Assembly: GCF_902459735.1 (NCBI RefSeq)
Contig: NZ_CABPRV010000004.1
Span: 186,001 to 250,000, forward strand
Source: Pandoraea capi
Lineage (GTDB): Bacteria > Pseudomonadota > Gammaproteobacteria > Burkholderiales > Burkholderiaceae
Length of the DNA: 64,000 nucleotides
Direction: 5' to 3'
Within the stretch, counting starts at the first letter, position 1, and every line of letters starts with the position of its first letter. Under the pieces are notes generated by a model, which worked only from the letters and a program-made list of their open reading frames with translations, was not told the origin of the DNA and ran no database searches. The position numbers and the translations under genes were made by a program. This document shows positions 44,811-54,048 of the stretch, piece by piece.

Positions 44811-47180
44811 ATGACAGTCAAGCGCAAGGCCCTTTTACGCACGGACAACAAGGCGGCGAGCCTCAATGTGCCTGCGACCCAGCCATCTGGGGAGGAAGAT
44901 CCATCCTTCCAGCCTACCCCCCCGATTATCGACCCGAACGCGCTGGCCGATCGGGAGAACATCCCCGACAACGTCTACCCGTTCAACATCGTGAAGGCGA
45001 CATTTGAGGGACAGCCCATCAACTTCACTGCGCCCATCGAGGCTCACTACACGCTGGGCTATCGAACCCGGTATTACGTGGACGGTGTGTCTGATGGCGT
45101 GGAGGGCTCGATCGGGCAACCGGATTTGGACGCAGGCTTCTTCACCATCGGGGTCCAGCCGACGTTGCTGACGCACGGGATGCACACGCTTACATACGGC
45201 GTGAAACCGGAGTTCGACCCCGATTGGGGCGAGAACTCAGTGGAGACGTACTTCACACTGGACTTCGAGGAACCGGAGAATCTCGGCGAGGGCGAAGTGC
45301 CGGTAGAAGCAGAGAACGGACTGACCGACCAGATTCTCACGAATCTGGGTAACGTTTTGGAGGTCACCCTCCCCAGTTGGGGCAACCAGTTCTACCTGGA
45401 TAAGATCGTCGGCATCATCCGGCAGGTCGGTGGCGCGGATCATACAATCCCGGAAGTCAAGATCCCCTACCCTTACGACTTTTCGGACCCCGTGGTACTG
45501 GAATTCCCCCGCGCGCTTCTCGAACAGGTCGGCGACGGGATTCTCGAAATCACCTACAAGATCACCGACCTCGCTGGCAACGAGTCGGACGAAGCGTTCG
45601 TCAAACTCATCGACGTGTTCATTCAGGGCGGGATCGACGATCTGGAACCGCCCGAGGTTCCGCTGCACGAAGACGATGATCTCATTGTGGAAGAGGATGC
45701 CCGCACGCCAGTGGTCGTACGGATCCCTGGGCATGCGAGCGTCGAACCCGGCTTTACCATCGTGGTGCTATGGGGCAGTCGCGCGCTGGACGGCGTCGTT
45801 TTCAATGGTGATAACACGCAACCGTTCATGCTCGATGTCGAAGTGCCCTATGGCGTGGTCGCCGCCGAATGGAATGAGAACAAGGACGCCGAGGAGTACG
45901 CCGATATCGACGTGAACTATGTCGTCTATGGCGCCGGTGGCCGGGAAGTCGGGCGCCCCGACACCGCGACCCCGGTTCGCGTGAATCTGAGTCAGGCGGG
46001 CGGCGAAGATCCCGATGAGGAAACCCCGGAAAACGAAGCACTCGGCGCACCCATCGTGCGGCATTCGGCATGGCAGGCCGGGGAGCGCGAGAACTATATT
46101 CCCGATGCCTCTGTCCAGGTCGACCATACGATCGTCATTCCCTGGTTCGTTAGAGCAGCAGATGGCACGATCACGGATCAGCATGCCTTCTTGCCCGGCG
46201 ACAAGATCATCTTCATGTATGACGGCGTTGCCGCAGGTGAATACACGATAGCCAATCAGGACGTGGTGAACGAGATCGATCTCGAGCGTGCGCTGCTGTG
46301 GCAGACGGTGGAAGCTGCGGGCAGCGGCGAAAAAGATGTCCAGTACATCGTGGAACGCACGCTGATTCCCGACGGACAAGTCAACACCAGTCTCTCTCCC
46401 CCCACTGCCGTGGAAGTCGAAGACACCGGCGATCTGCCCGGCGGGGGCGAGCCCCTCGATGACGCATATTTCAACGACGCCGTCATTACCTGGCGAATCG
46501 TCGTCGAACATGGCGGTTTCGCGCCGATGACGGTGCCCCTCTATGCAAATCAGGAGATCGGCGATCGCGTTCGGGTACACGTGCTGTGTAACGCATGGGC
46601 CAGCGGTCAACCCGACGGCGCGCCTCTGCCCGATGCGGAGTGGGGAGGTCCCGACGAAGTGAACGAGGTCCCCGGGTTCGATTTCGAAACCATCATCACC
46701 GACAGGAATGCCGGCGCGGATCTGACATTTGCGTGGCCGCAGGCAGTGCTGGTCAATGCCTATCCCCTGGCCCGGGCACGTATCCAATACTCAGTGTCGC
46801 GAAATGACGGTTCCGGCACCGTGACTTCGAACGAGGGCGGCAGACACATCGTCGAGCTCGGCAACATGCCGAACCCACCACAACCGGCGGGTACGCAATC
46901 GGTCGGTAGCCGAACGGTACGCCGTCACCGTCCGACACTCGCAGAAGCCCTTGCCGGCGTGGGCAGATCGCCGGAGGCACGGCAGGCCGCACTCAATGCC
47001 TACGTGCGCGCCTGGCGAACCACTTCGTCGCAGCGACGTGCCTTCCGGGAATACAAGCAGGAGCGCGAGGCACAACTGCTGAAGCTCAGCAAAACCGAGC
47101 ACCGGATCGACGATCCGCTGCAACGAAAGCTCGCCGAGATCGCGGCTCGCCCAACGCCAGATCCATTTAAGAAGGAGTAA
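44811..47180 (+). CDS. Large Ig-like protein, divergent partner
   Basis: 789 residues, start behind GGAGG (6-bp spacing); the leader TGGAGGTTTGTCATGA is similar to that of the divergent 1463-aa gene. The N-terminal 90 residues are Pro-rich and look disordered, followed by about four or five Ig-like beta domains (for example EVTLPSWGNQFYLDKIV, and VVVRIPGHASVEPGFTIVVL with LWGS). The last 85 residues form a basic, helical tail rich in Arg (TLAEALAGVGRSPEARQAAL onward). No signal peptide, membrane segment or RTX motif is seen. Function unknown; likely induced with luxI. Confidence 0.78.
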   Translation: MTVKRKALLRTDNKAASLNVPATQPSGEEDPSFQPTPPIIDPNALADRENIPDNVYPFNIVKATFEGQPINFTAPIEAHYTLGYRTRYYVDGVSDGVEGSIGQPDLDAGFFTIGVQPTLLTHGMHTLTYGVKPEFDPDWGENSVETYFTLDFEEPENLGEGEVPVEAENGLTDQILTNLGNVLEVTLPSWGNQFYLDKIVGIIRQVGGADHTIPEVKIPYPYDFSDPVVLEFPRALLEQVGDGILEITYKITDLAGNESDEAFVKLIDVFIQGGIDDLEPPEVPLHEDDDLIVEEDARTPVVVRIPGHASVEPGFTIVVLWGSRALDGVVFNGDNTQPFMLDVEVPYGVVAAEWNENKDAEEYADIDVNYVVYGAGGREVGRPDTATPVRVNLSQAGGEDPDEETPENEALGAPIVRHSAWQAGERENYIPDASVQVDHTIVIPWFVRAADGTITDQHAFLPGDKIIFMYDGVAAGEYTIANQDVVNEIDLERALLWQTVEAAGSGEKDVQYIVERTLIPDGQVNTSLSPPTAVEVEDTGDLPGGGEPLDDAYFNDAVITWRIVVEHGGFAPMTVPLYANQEIGDRVRVHVLCNAWASGQPDGAPLPDAEWGGPDEVNEVPGFDFETIITDRNAGADLTFAWPQAVLVNAYPLARARIQYSVSRNDGSGTVTSNEGGRHIVELGNMPNPPQPAGTQSVGSRTVRRHRPTLAEALAGVGRSPEARQAALNAYVRAWRTTSSQRRAFREYKQEREAQLLKLSKTEHRIDDPLQRKLAEIAARPTPDPFKKE

Positions 47181-47286
47181 CATTTGGCGACGACGGCGTG
47201 ACGCTGTCTCAAAACGAAAGCGTCACGACCTCGTCGCACTTCCAAACTCTCTACCGCCAGGGTGTTCCACACCTTGGCGATTTGCT

Positions 47287-48315
47287 ATGGTCAAGTTCCT
47301 CATCGGCGACATTGCAGGCTTCGATACGGACACCTTCACGCTAGTCTCGCAGCATGACGCGAGTCTAAGCGTACCGCTCGGCGCCGCCGCCGGGCGTTGC
47401 CTTCAGGTGCTGCTAGAGGCCGAGGGCGAGATCGTGACCAAGCGTAATTTGCTCACGCAAGGCTGGGAACAGTACGGCGCAGTCGTCTCCGACAACAATC
47501 TAAGTCAGTCCATCGTACGCATCAGACGCGGCTTGCAGCAACTCGGTGTCGATCCCACCGTGCTGGCGACGTTGCCACGAATCGGATACCGCCTGACTAA
47601 CGCGAAACGAATCAGTCCGTTCGTCGATGCGCTCACGAGCGCTCCGCTCAGCCCTGAAAATGGACCGGCCATTGCCGCCTCACCTTGGGATAACGCTCAA
47701 ATTGTCGGCATTTCTAAAGCAACGTCCAATGACGGAAGCAACTCCGCTCAAACACCGGTTTCCCCGAACGCATCCAGCTTGACAACGCGCCCGGCCTCGG
47801 CGCCCTCCGTGGCCATATCACTTCGCAACGTCGAGCCCCACGATGCTTCGCCGAACGCCGATCGAAAGCCGGTCGGCGAAACCGCGCCGGCATCGCCCAA
47901 CGCCGTTGCGACACCCGCCGCGCATCCCCAATGGCGGCCCGGATGGTCCACCGCGAGCGTCTGGTCAGGGGTGGCTATCGTAAGTGCCATATTGGCCGGC
48001 TGGGGCCTTCCCTCGTTACGCGGCGACCTGCGAACCAATGCGAGCATCGCTCAATGGACGCCACTCGAAGACGCCCCCGACAATCGCGTCTTCATCGCTC
48101 CCGATTTCAAACAGGATACGGACTTCGTCAAACAACGTCTCGCGCGGCTCGCAAGTACTCCACCGCTGAGCATCGACGACGCGCACGAACGATACGTCTA
48201 CATCAACGGTTCGGGCGGTCTCGACGTCTTCAGTTACTTCCTGTGTCGCGAACCGATCGGACGCGCCAATTCCGATTGCCTGTCTTACTTGCTGATCGAC
48301 CACACAAACTCATGA
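47287..48315 (+). CDS. ToxR/CadC-type membrane-bound transcriptional regulator
   Basis: 342 residues: an N-terminal OmpR-type winged helix (about residues 5-108, with NNLSQSIVRIRRGLQQLGV and TLPRIGYRLT), a long Ser/Pro/Ala-rich linker, one transmembrane helix (about 219-237, VWSGVAIVSAILAGWGL) and a short periplasmic domain with two Cys (FLCREP, DCLSYLL). This is the ToxR/CadC/MarT layout of a regulator that acts from the inner membrane. It overlaps the next gene by ATGA and follows the 789-aa gene by 106 bp. No strong ribosome-binding site is visible. Confidence 0.85.
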   Translation: MVKFLIGDIAGFDTDTFTLVSQHDASLSVPLGAAAGRCLQVLLEAEGEIVTKRNLLTQGWEQYGAVVSDNNLSQSIVRIRRGLQQLGVDPTVLATLPRIGYRLTNAKRISPFVDALTSAPLSPENGPAIAASPWDNAQIVGISKATSNDGSNSAQTPVSPNASSLTTRPASAPSVAISLRNVEPHDASPNADRKPVGETAPASPNAVATPAAHPQWRPGWSTASVWSGVAIVSAILAGWGLPSLRGDLRTNASIAQWTPLEDAPDNRVFIAPDFKQDTDFVKQRLARLASTPPLSIDDAHERYVYINGSGGLDVFSYFLCREPIGRANSDCLSYLLIDHTNS

Positions 48316-48854
48316 CGTCCCCTGCCCCCAGCACTTCGCACGAATCCACCCGACTTCGTCGTCGCACCGTTTGGCTGGGCGTGATCGTAGCTGCCATCGT
48401 GCCCTGGGGCGCAGCATGGTGGCTGATACCGGATGACCGTGCCGATTGGCGATGTCTGGCAAATATCGAATTCGACACTCATATTTCCGATGGCACCCGC
48501 GTTCAGGTTTTCGGCACGATGGAGTCGAACTATCACCGGGATGGCACAGGCACAGCCCGTTTCACGGGGCGCGTGCGGCAAGGCAAAACGTCGAGCGTCG
48601 TCCATCGGGCAAGCGAGTTCGAGTACGTTGCGCTACGAAGCTGGCTGCGTGTGCATACCGTACGTACGAGCCGCCTGAATAACGACGATACGCCGGACGA
48701 TCTGGTCTACCGTTTCGTGTATCGCGGCTTTCAGGCGGACTACACCGATTATTTCCAGGCGATGCGCGTGGGCGATGGCGCCAGCGTCGGCTATAACGAT
48801 CAGCCTCGCGTGTATTGCGCGCCTGAAGCGCCAAAATCGCGCCCGCCTGCCTGA
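48312..48854 (+). CDS. FidL-like membrane protein, partner of the ToxR-type regulator
   Basis: 180 residues: a short cytosolic N terminus, one transmembrane helix (about residues 19-40, VWLGVIVAAIVPWGAAWWLI), then a periplasmic beta domain starting at WRCLANIEFDT with an RDGTGTARFTGR turn. The pattern resembles FidL, the partner of MarT in Salmonella, and more loosely ToxS/PsaF-type stabilisers. Translational coupling to the ToxR-type gene supports the pairing. The family match is from memory of the pattern and is moderate. Confidence 0.7.
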   Translation: MTSPAPSTSHESTRLRRRTVWLGVIVAAIVPWGAAWWLIPDDRADWRCLANIEFDTHISDGTRVQVFGTMESNYHRDGTGTARFTGRVRQGKTSSVVHRASEFEYVALRSWLRVHTVRTSRLNNDDTPDDLVYRFVYRGFQADYTDYFQAMRVGDGASVGYNDQPRVYCAPEAPKSRPPA

Positions 48855-48883
48855 AACACCGTCCGACTTCAAGGCCACGCCAA

Positions 48884-48909
48884 GAAAAAAGCCCGACACC
48901 CTTGCGGGC
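48884..48909 (-). terminator. Intrinsic terminator after autotransporter 1
   Basis: A GCCCG...CGGGC stem with an 8-9-nt loop is followed on the minus strand by TTTTTTCTT, 80 bp beyond the autotransporter stop. Confidence 0.7.
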
Positions 48910-48987
48910 AGTCAGGCCAAATGGAGAACATGGAACAACAACACTTCTCGGGCGACGCGCGCACGTCACCCTTGAACCGCAGACACC

Positions 48988-51240
48988 TCAGAATCGATAG
49001 CGCACGCCGACGTTGACACCCCACGGCTTATCGAGACGTTTGCCGATCGAGTAACTGCCTTCGGCATACGCCTGCAAATTCTTCGCCATCTGCGCAGCGA
49101 GGCCCGCACCGACTTCGAAGCGAGTGCCCGAGATGTCCTGCTGCAGATCGATACCGTTCACACGTACCGAGTTGCTGCGCACGAATTCGTGCGTCACTGC
49201 AAGCTTGCCGTACGGCTGGAAAGTGCCCTTGGCCGTCTCGAATGTTTTACCAAAGTGCATACCGACCGTGCCGAGCAGCGACTTCGTGCTGCTGGTCGTT
49301 GCATGCATACCGTTATCGAGCGTGAAATCCGATCCATTTGCCCACATGCCGGCCACCTGCCCGAACGGCTCGATAAACCAGCGATTGCCGAATTCGATCT
49401 TGCGCCCGACTTCTGCCGACAGACCCACGCCATGATTGACGAAATCGCCCTTGCTGCGCATACCGTCGCTCATCCGGACATCCAGCTCGGAGCCGAATCG
49501 GTTGTACTTGAGCACACCGTCGAAATAGAAACCGTTATTCGCCAGCCAGGTCGCGTATGCGCCGACGGTATGGCTCTCGATCGTGCCGCGCGAACCATTA
49601 TTGAACTTCAGGCGGCTGGTGCTGGTGCCGAACATGCCACCGACCAGCCAGCGCCCCGCGTCGTTTTGCATCACGATGGCGTCGCCACCGGCGATGACAC
49701 CCCACTGGTCCTGACTGTATCCCGTACCCGCCTCAGGGCGTGCGTTGTACCGGCTACCGAACGTACGCGCCCAAACACCGCCCGTATCGCCCTCGCCCAG
49801 ACGCACTTCGCCCAGTCGCGAACGCAACACGGTGTGCTCACCTAGCCACGCGGTCGGCAATGCGCTGTGAATGTTCACGACCGCGTCGGTCCCTGGCGTA
49901 AGCTCTTCGGTGCGCTCCAGATACCACGATTGCTCGCCACCGGATTCACCGGTCGATTTCAGCACGTACGAATACACGCCAGCATCGACCTTGTCGCCCA
50001 CGAGGGAGAACATGCCGTCACCACCGCCCTGTTCGACCAGAAGCTGCGTTTCGACACCGCCTTCCGTACCCGTGTTCTTCACGTGCAACTGGTGCGCACC
50101 GGTGGCGTTTTCGACGTCAAGCAAATCGGCGCCGCCCACTTGCAGGTCAGCCTGCATCTGGAACGTGCCGTTGCCGGATAGATCGGTGACATCGAGCTTG
50201 TGGAACGTGCCGTCGGCCGCCGTGCCATGGATATCGACGAAGCCGCCGTCCATCGTCATCAGGGCCATGCTGCTGTCGCCAGTCAGTGCCCATTTACCGT
50301 TTGAATTCACAGCCAGCGAGTCAACGTTGATCAGTGCCCCGGTCAACGAGCCGTGATTCTGCAACGTCAGATCCAGCCTTGCGCTGCCGTCGCTCACAAT
50401 GTCGCCGGTCAGTTGGGCGTTGTCGACGGTGACGGTCGAATCAAGCCCCTCCCTGAGTTCGATCAACTTGCCGTCGGCCCCTGAAATCGTCGTGCCATTC
50501 GCAATCGTCAGCGATACGGTCTTGCCATCGACATGGTCCTTGTCGGCCTGGATCAGAATGCCAGCGCCCTCGATGCCTTCGATATGCGTTCCGTTGAGCA
50601 CGGCCACGGATTCGTTGCCGTTCGGGCCGCTGGACAGCCAGATTCCGTTCATCATCCCGGTCACGGATCCGCCATTGATCAATACCCGGGAGTCCCGTGA
50701 GTACAGACCAGCGTTGTGCGTGCCGATCACGCCTTCCAGGCTGCTGACATGCGTGTCGTTCAGCTCGATCGTGGCCCCTGCCCCCATATGCACACCGAAC
50801 CCATAACCTTTCACGGTGCTGTTGATGAGCGTCGCAACCGAACCTTCCGTATTTCCCCCGGCGGCACCGAGCCACAAACCGGCGCCTCGTGCACTCGAAA
50901 TGTTGGAGTTCGCAATCGTCGCGGTCGTATTCTCCAGCGAGATCCCCGCGTTTACTCCCCCAGTGGAGTGGATTTCCGCGCCGTCGACATGCAACGTGCC
51001 ACCGTTAGCGACCCGAATCCAATTGGTTGCGGCCCCCGGATGGATTGTCAGCGTGCTGCCGTTGAGCACTTGCCACATCTCCACGGCATCGCCAGGTCCA
51101 TAAAGATCGTGCTGGCCGCCATCGATCAGGTTAGCCGCGTTCGCGGTAGTGCTCAGGCAGGCAAGAAGAATTGCGACACCTTGGGCGATCCGGTGTCGAT
51201 GGGGTGACGCAGCTAAGCGCTGCGGCGTTGTCGTACGCAT
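48988..51240 (-). CDS. Autotransporter 1 (type Va secretion)
   Basis: 750 residues. A long signal peptide (cleavage probably after TTANA, residue 35) is followed by a pertactin-like passenger of short repeated strands (GGTLHVDGAEI, GGSVTGMMNGIWL) to about residue 480, then an outer-membrane beta-barrel of about 265 residues starting near VWARTFGSRYNA and ending VGVRYRF with the required terminal Phe. GGGAAA stands before the ATG. It is a paralogue of autotransporter 2 just upstream, from which it is separated by 171 AT-rich bp, so it may have its own promoter. I see no lux box in that gap. Confidence 0.92.
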   Translation of the reverse strand: MRTTTPQRLAASPHRHRIAQGVAILLACLSTTANAANLIDGGQHDLYGPGDAVEMWQVLNGSTLTIHPGAATNWIRVANGGTLHVDGAEIHSTGGVNAGISLENTTATIANSNISSARGAGLWLGAAGGNTEGSVATLINSTVKGYGFGVHMGAGATIELNDTHVSSLEGVIGTHNAGLYSRDSRVLINGGSVTGMMNGIWLSSGPNGNESVAVLNGTHIEGIEGAGILIQADKDHVDGKTVSLTIANGTTISGADGKLIELREGLDSTVTVDNAQLTGDIVSDGSARLDLTLQNHGSLTGALINVDSLAVNSNGKWALTGDSSMALMTMDGGFVDIHGTAADGTFHKLDVTDLSGNGTFQMQADLQVGGADLLDVENATGAHQLHVKNTGTEGGVETQLLVEQGGGDGMFSLVGDKVDAGVYSYVLKSTGESGGEQSWYLERTEELTPGTDAVVNIHSALPTAWLGEHTVLRSRLGEVRLGEGDTGGVWARTFGSRYNARPEAGTGYSQDQWGVIAGGDAIVMQNDAGRWLVGGMFGTSTSRLKFNNGSRGTIESHTVGAYATWLANNGFYFDGVLKYNRFGSELDVRMSDGMRSKGDFVNHGVGLSAEVGRKIEFGNRWFIEPFGQVAGMWANGSDFTLDNGMHATTSSTKSLLGTVGMHFGKTFETAKGTFQPYGKLAVTHEFVRSNSVRVNGIDLQQDISGTRFEVGAGLAAQMAKNLQAYAEGSYSIGKRLDKPWGVNVGVRYRF

Positions 51241-51411
51241 GATGGTCGTTTCCCAAAAAAGTCAGAACGACGCGAAGCGTACGGACAAACCCTAAAAAAA
51301 CACGATTAATACGATAAAATACACCAATATTCACTGAAATTCATTGATATTTCACCTGACTCGCGAATCACAGCCCTATTTTTTCACTTGCAATACCCGG
51401 CATCGAACCAA

Positions 51412-53661
51412 TCAGAAAGTGTAACGAACCCCCAATTGCACACCCCAAGGCTGGTTGATGTGACGTCCCACGCTGGATTCGATTTCTGAGTAAATCTGAA
51501 GATTGCGACGCACTTGCCCTGTCACCCCGGCACCGAATTCGAAGCGAGTACCCGAAAGATCGCTGTTGAAACCAATGCCGTTGACCATAACCTGATTGCT
51601 TTTGATGAACTCCTGGACCAGCGCAAGCTTGAGGTAGGGTTGAATGACGCCACCGCCCGACAGCGACAATGTTTTGCCAAATGCGGCCCCCACACGCAGT
51701 TGCACCGAGCCGGTGCGCGACGTATTGGATTGCATGCCGTTGGTCAGCGTAAAGTCGTCGCCACCGACACGCAACAGCGCGAGGTGGGCGTACGGCTCAA
51801 GGAACCAGTCACCATTGAATTTCATGTGACGACCGAATTCGAAGGTCGCCCCGAAGCTGTTTTCGCCAAAGCTGCCGTGCGCGCCTTCACCATCGCTCAT
51901 GATGACGTTGGCGTCGTTCTGGAAGTGGTTGTAACGCACCACCGTCTCGAAGTAGTAGCCTGTGGCGCCGAGCCACGTCCCGTACAGACCCGCCGTGTAG
52001 CTGTTCACACCGCCGGTAGAACCACCATCGAACGAAAGCTTGCTGTGGCTCGTACCGAGCAACCCGCCGACAAGCCAGGTCCCGCCCCAGGCCTTGCCGA
52101 CGACGGCATCCGCCCCTCCCATGACACCGTACTGCGTCTGACGGTAGTCGACACCCGACGTGGGTGTCGCGTGAAACTGCTTGCCGAACGTGCGCACCCA
52201 CGCGCCGCTGTTGCCCTGGTCCTGAAGACGCACGTCGCCGAGTCGGGATCTCAAGATAGCCTGCTCGCCGTACCAGACTGTCGGCGCCACGCCCGAAATG
52301 CCGATGACAGTCTGTGCGCCCGGCGTGAGATCTGGTCCACCCGGTTCCCCGGGCTGCGCGTCAGTATTGAGCACCCAATTGTTACCGTCCTGCCGCAAGT
52401 CGTAACTATAGACACCCGCATCGACCTTGCCGCCGACGAGTGAGAATGCGGCCCCACCGCCGCCGGTCGTCACGACCGTCAACGGCGCAATCACACTCGG
52501 CTCGGCCCCGGAATTCGTGATGTGAAGCTGATACGTGCCCGTCGCGTTGCCCGTGATCGCCAGCAGATCGCCCGAATGGGTGGCGATGTTGGTGTTCATG
52601 TTGAAAGCGCCGTTACCCGAAAGTGTGCCGAGCGTGAGCGTGTGGAACGTGCCGGTGCCTGCAGCGGTGCCGGAAATATCGATCGTGCCGCTATTCATCG
52701 TCACAGTCGGCACCGTGTTGTTGCCTGTCAGCACCCACTTCCCGCCGGAATTCACAGCAAGTGAGTTCAGATTGACAAGCGAGCCGGTGAGCGACGCGTT
52801 GTTCTGAAGGGTGAGATCCACGACCGCCGTTCCATCGCCTGTCACGTTGCCCGTCAGTTGCGAATTGTCCACGACGACCGTCGAGGTGATTGCACCGACC
52901 GCTTTGATGACGTTGCCATCGCTTCCTGTGATCTTGGTGCCGTTTTCGATATTGACGCTTGCGGTTCTCGCGCCGGTGACGCCGGGTTGCGGCTGTATCA
53001 GAATGCCCGGGCCCGTATTACCCGTCACTGTCGTGCCGCTAAGCGTCGTGGTAGACGCGGTGCCATTCGTCGCCGTCGCGACCCACACCCCGTTCAACCC
53101 GCTCACGCTGCCACCAGTGACGGAAAGCGTCGAATCGAAGTTCGCCAGGCCAGCGTGAAATGGCCCCGTTCCGCTGCTGGTCAAGGTGCTGTTGGTAATC
53201 GTAAGGGTACCCTTCGTGCCAACCGTCGCACCGAATGTTGCCCCTGAGATCGTGCTGTTGGAAATCGTGACTACGGGGGCTATCGTTGACCCGCCGAAAG
53301 AGCCCATCGAAACACCGGCGCCACTGTTGCTGCTCACGGTCGAGTTCGAGATCGTGCCTGTCGTATTGAGAAACTGGATGCCGTCGTTCGCACCAATCGT
53401 GGCCGATACCGTCGCCCCATCGACGCTCGTCGAACTTCCCGATTCGACCGTAATGAAGTTAGTAGCGGCTCCCGGCGAGACCGTGAGCGTTCCGCCGTTG
53501 ATGACCTGCCACGATTCGGTCGGATCTCCTGGCGCCGCCACCGTTTGGGAAACTCCATCCACGATCGCGCCATGAGCTTGGGCGGCCATACAGGCGACAC
53601 ATACGGCAACGGCCTGGGCTATCGGGCGACGCGTGAGCGCCTTGGGCTTTAGCGTTTTCAT
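51412..53661 (-). CDS. Autotransporter 2 (type Va secretion)
   Basis: 749 residues with the same plan as autotransporter 1: signal peptide (MKTLKPKALTRRPIAQAVAV, cleavage near residue 31), a Ser/Thr/Gly-rich passenger opening with GGTLTVSPGAATNFITVESG where autotransporter 1 has STLTIHPGAATNWIRVANGG, and a C-terminal barrel ending LGVRYTF. The start at 53661 follows GGGAGA; an upstream in-frame ATG at 53706 is less likely. Lux box 4 lies 225 bp upstream. Adhesion or aggregation is a family expectation only. Confidence 0.92.
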   Translation of the reverse strand: MKTLKPKALTRRPIAQAVAVCVACMAAQAHGAIVDGVSQTVAAPGDPTESWQVINGGTLTVSPGAATNFITVESGSSTSVDGATVSATIGANDGIQFLNTTGTISNSTVSSNSGAGVSMGSFGGSTIAPVVTISNSTISGATFGATVGTKGTLTITNSTLTSSGTGPFHAGLANFDSTLSVTGGSVSGLNGVWVATATNGTASTTTLSGTTVTGNTGPGILIQPQPGVTGARTASVNIENGTKITGSDGNVIKAVGAITSTVVVDNSQLTGNVTGDGTAVVDLTLQNNASLTGSLVNLNSLAVNSGGKWVLTGNNTVPTVTMNSGTIDISGTAAGTGTFHTLTLGTLSGNGAFNMNTNIATHSGDLLAITGNATGTYQLHITNSGAEPSVIAPLTVVTTGGGGAAFSLVGGKVDAGVYSYDLRQDGNNWVLNTDAQPGEPGGPDLTPGAQTVIGISGVAPTVWYGEQAILRSRLGDVRLQDQGNSGAWVRTFGKQFHATPTSGVDYRQTQYGVMGGADAVVGKAWGGTWLVGGLLGTSHSKLSFDGGSTGGVNSYTAGLYGTWLGATGYYFETVVRYNHFQNDANVIMSDGEGAHGSFGENSFGATFEFGRHMKFNGDWFLEPYAHLALLRVGGDDFTLTNGMQSNTSRTGSVQLRVGAAFGKTLSLSGGGVIQPYLKLALVQEFIKSNQVMVNGIGFNSDLSGTRFEFGAGVTGQVRRNLQIYSEIESSVGRHINQPWGVQLGVRYTF

Positions 53662-54048
53662 ACGGTTCTCCCACACATAGGCATGACAAACCGATCGATA
53701 CGACAAAATCGGCGGACGCTCCCACCAAGCGAACCGCCGAGAACCGAGCCCCTAGCCTGTCCACGCCATCGCCCCCGAGGTCACGGACTGTCGCGCCGCC
53801 CTCTCCGCGCAAGGGAAAACCCTATGCAATCATGAGGTTGCAGCATCTTTGTTGATTGAACGTTAGGTTCCGGCGCACGAAACCGCACCTGTCAACGTTG
53901 ACAGGTGTCTCCACGGTGCTTTCGTGTAATGCTCGGAACGCGGCCGTCTCGGCGCGTGACACGCCTAGGGGCGGCGCAACAGGGGAAAAGCTGCCTCAGT
54001 TGCAGCGGCGGGAGGGTAAGACGAGGGCCCGTCGGACAGGGATATGGA
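53662..54048. other. Gap (387 bp) upstream of autotransporter 2
   Basis: It contains the leader and presumably the promoter of autotransporter 2 and lux box 4. Plus-strand frames across it (53856-54173, 53905-54330) have no ribosome-binding site or family features and run into the convergent GT9 gene, so I do not call them. Confidence 0.6.
53886..53907. promoter_or_regulatory. lux box 4, upstream of autotransporter 2
   Basis: The common 16-mer (53889-53904) is flanked by matching CAC and GTG, giving a perfect 22-bp palindrome, the longest of the four. Confidence 0.82.

Noticed and set aside
50300-50345. GTCAACGTTGA inside autotransporter 1 as a fifth lux box
   Set aside because: Only the central part matches, the outer arms are lost, and it lies within the coding sequence.
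39297-53907. The four 16-bp palindromes as ends of a mobile element or as terminators
   Set aside because: No transposase or target duplication is near, no T tracts follow, and the first copy is exactly where a luxI lux box should be.
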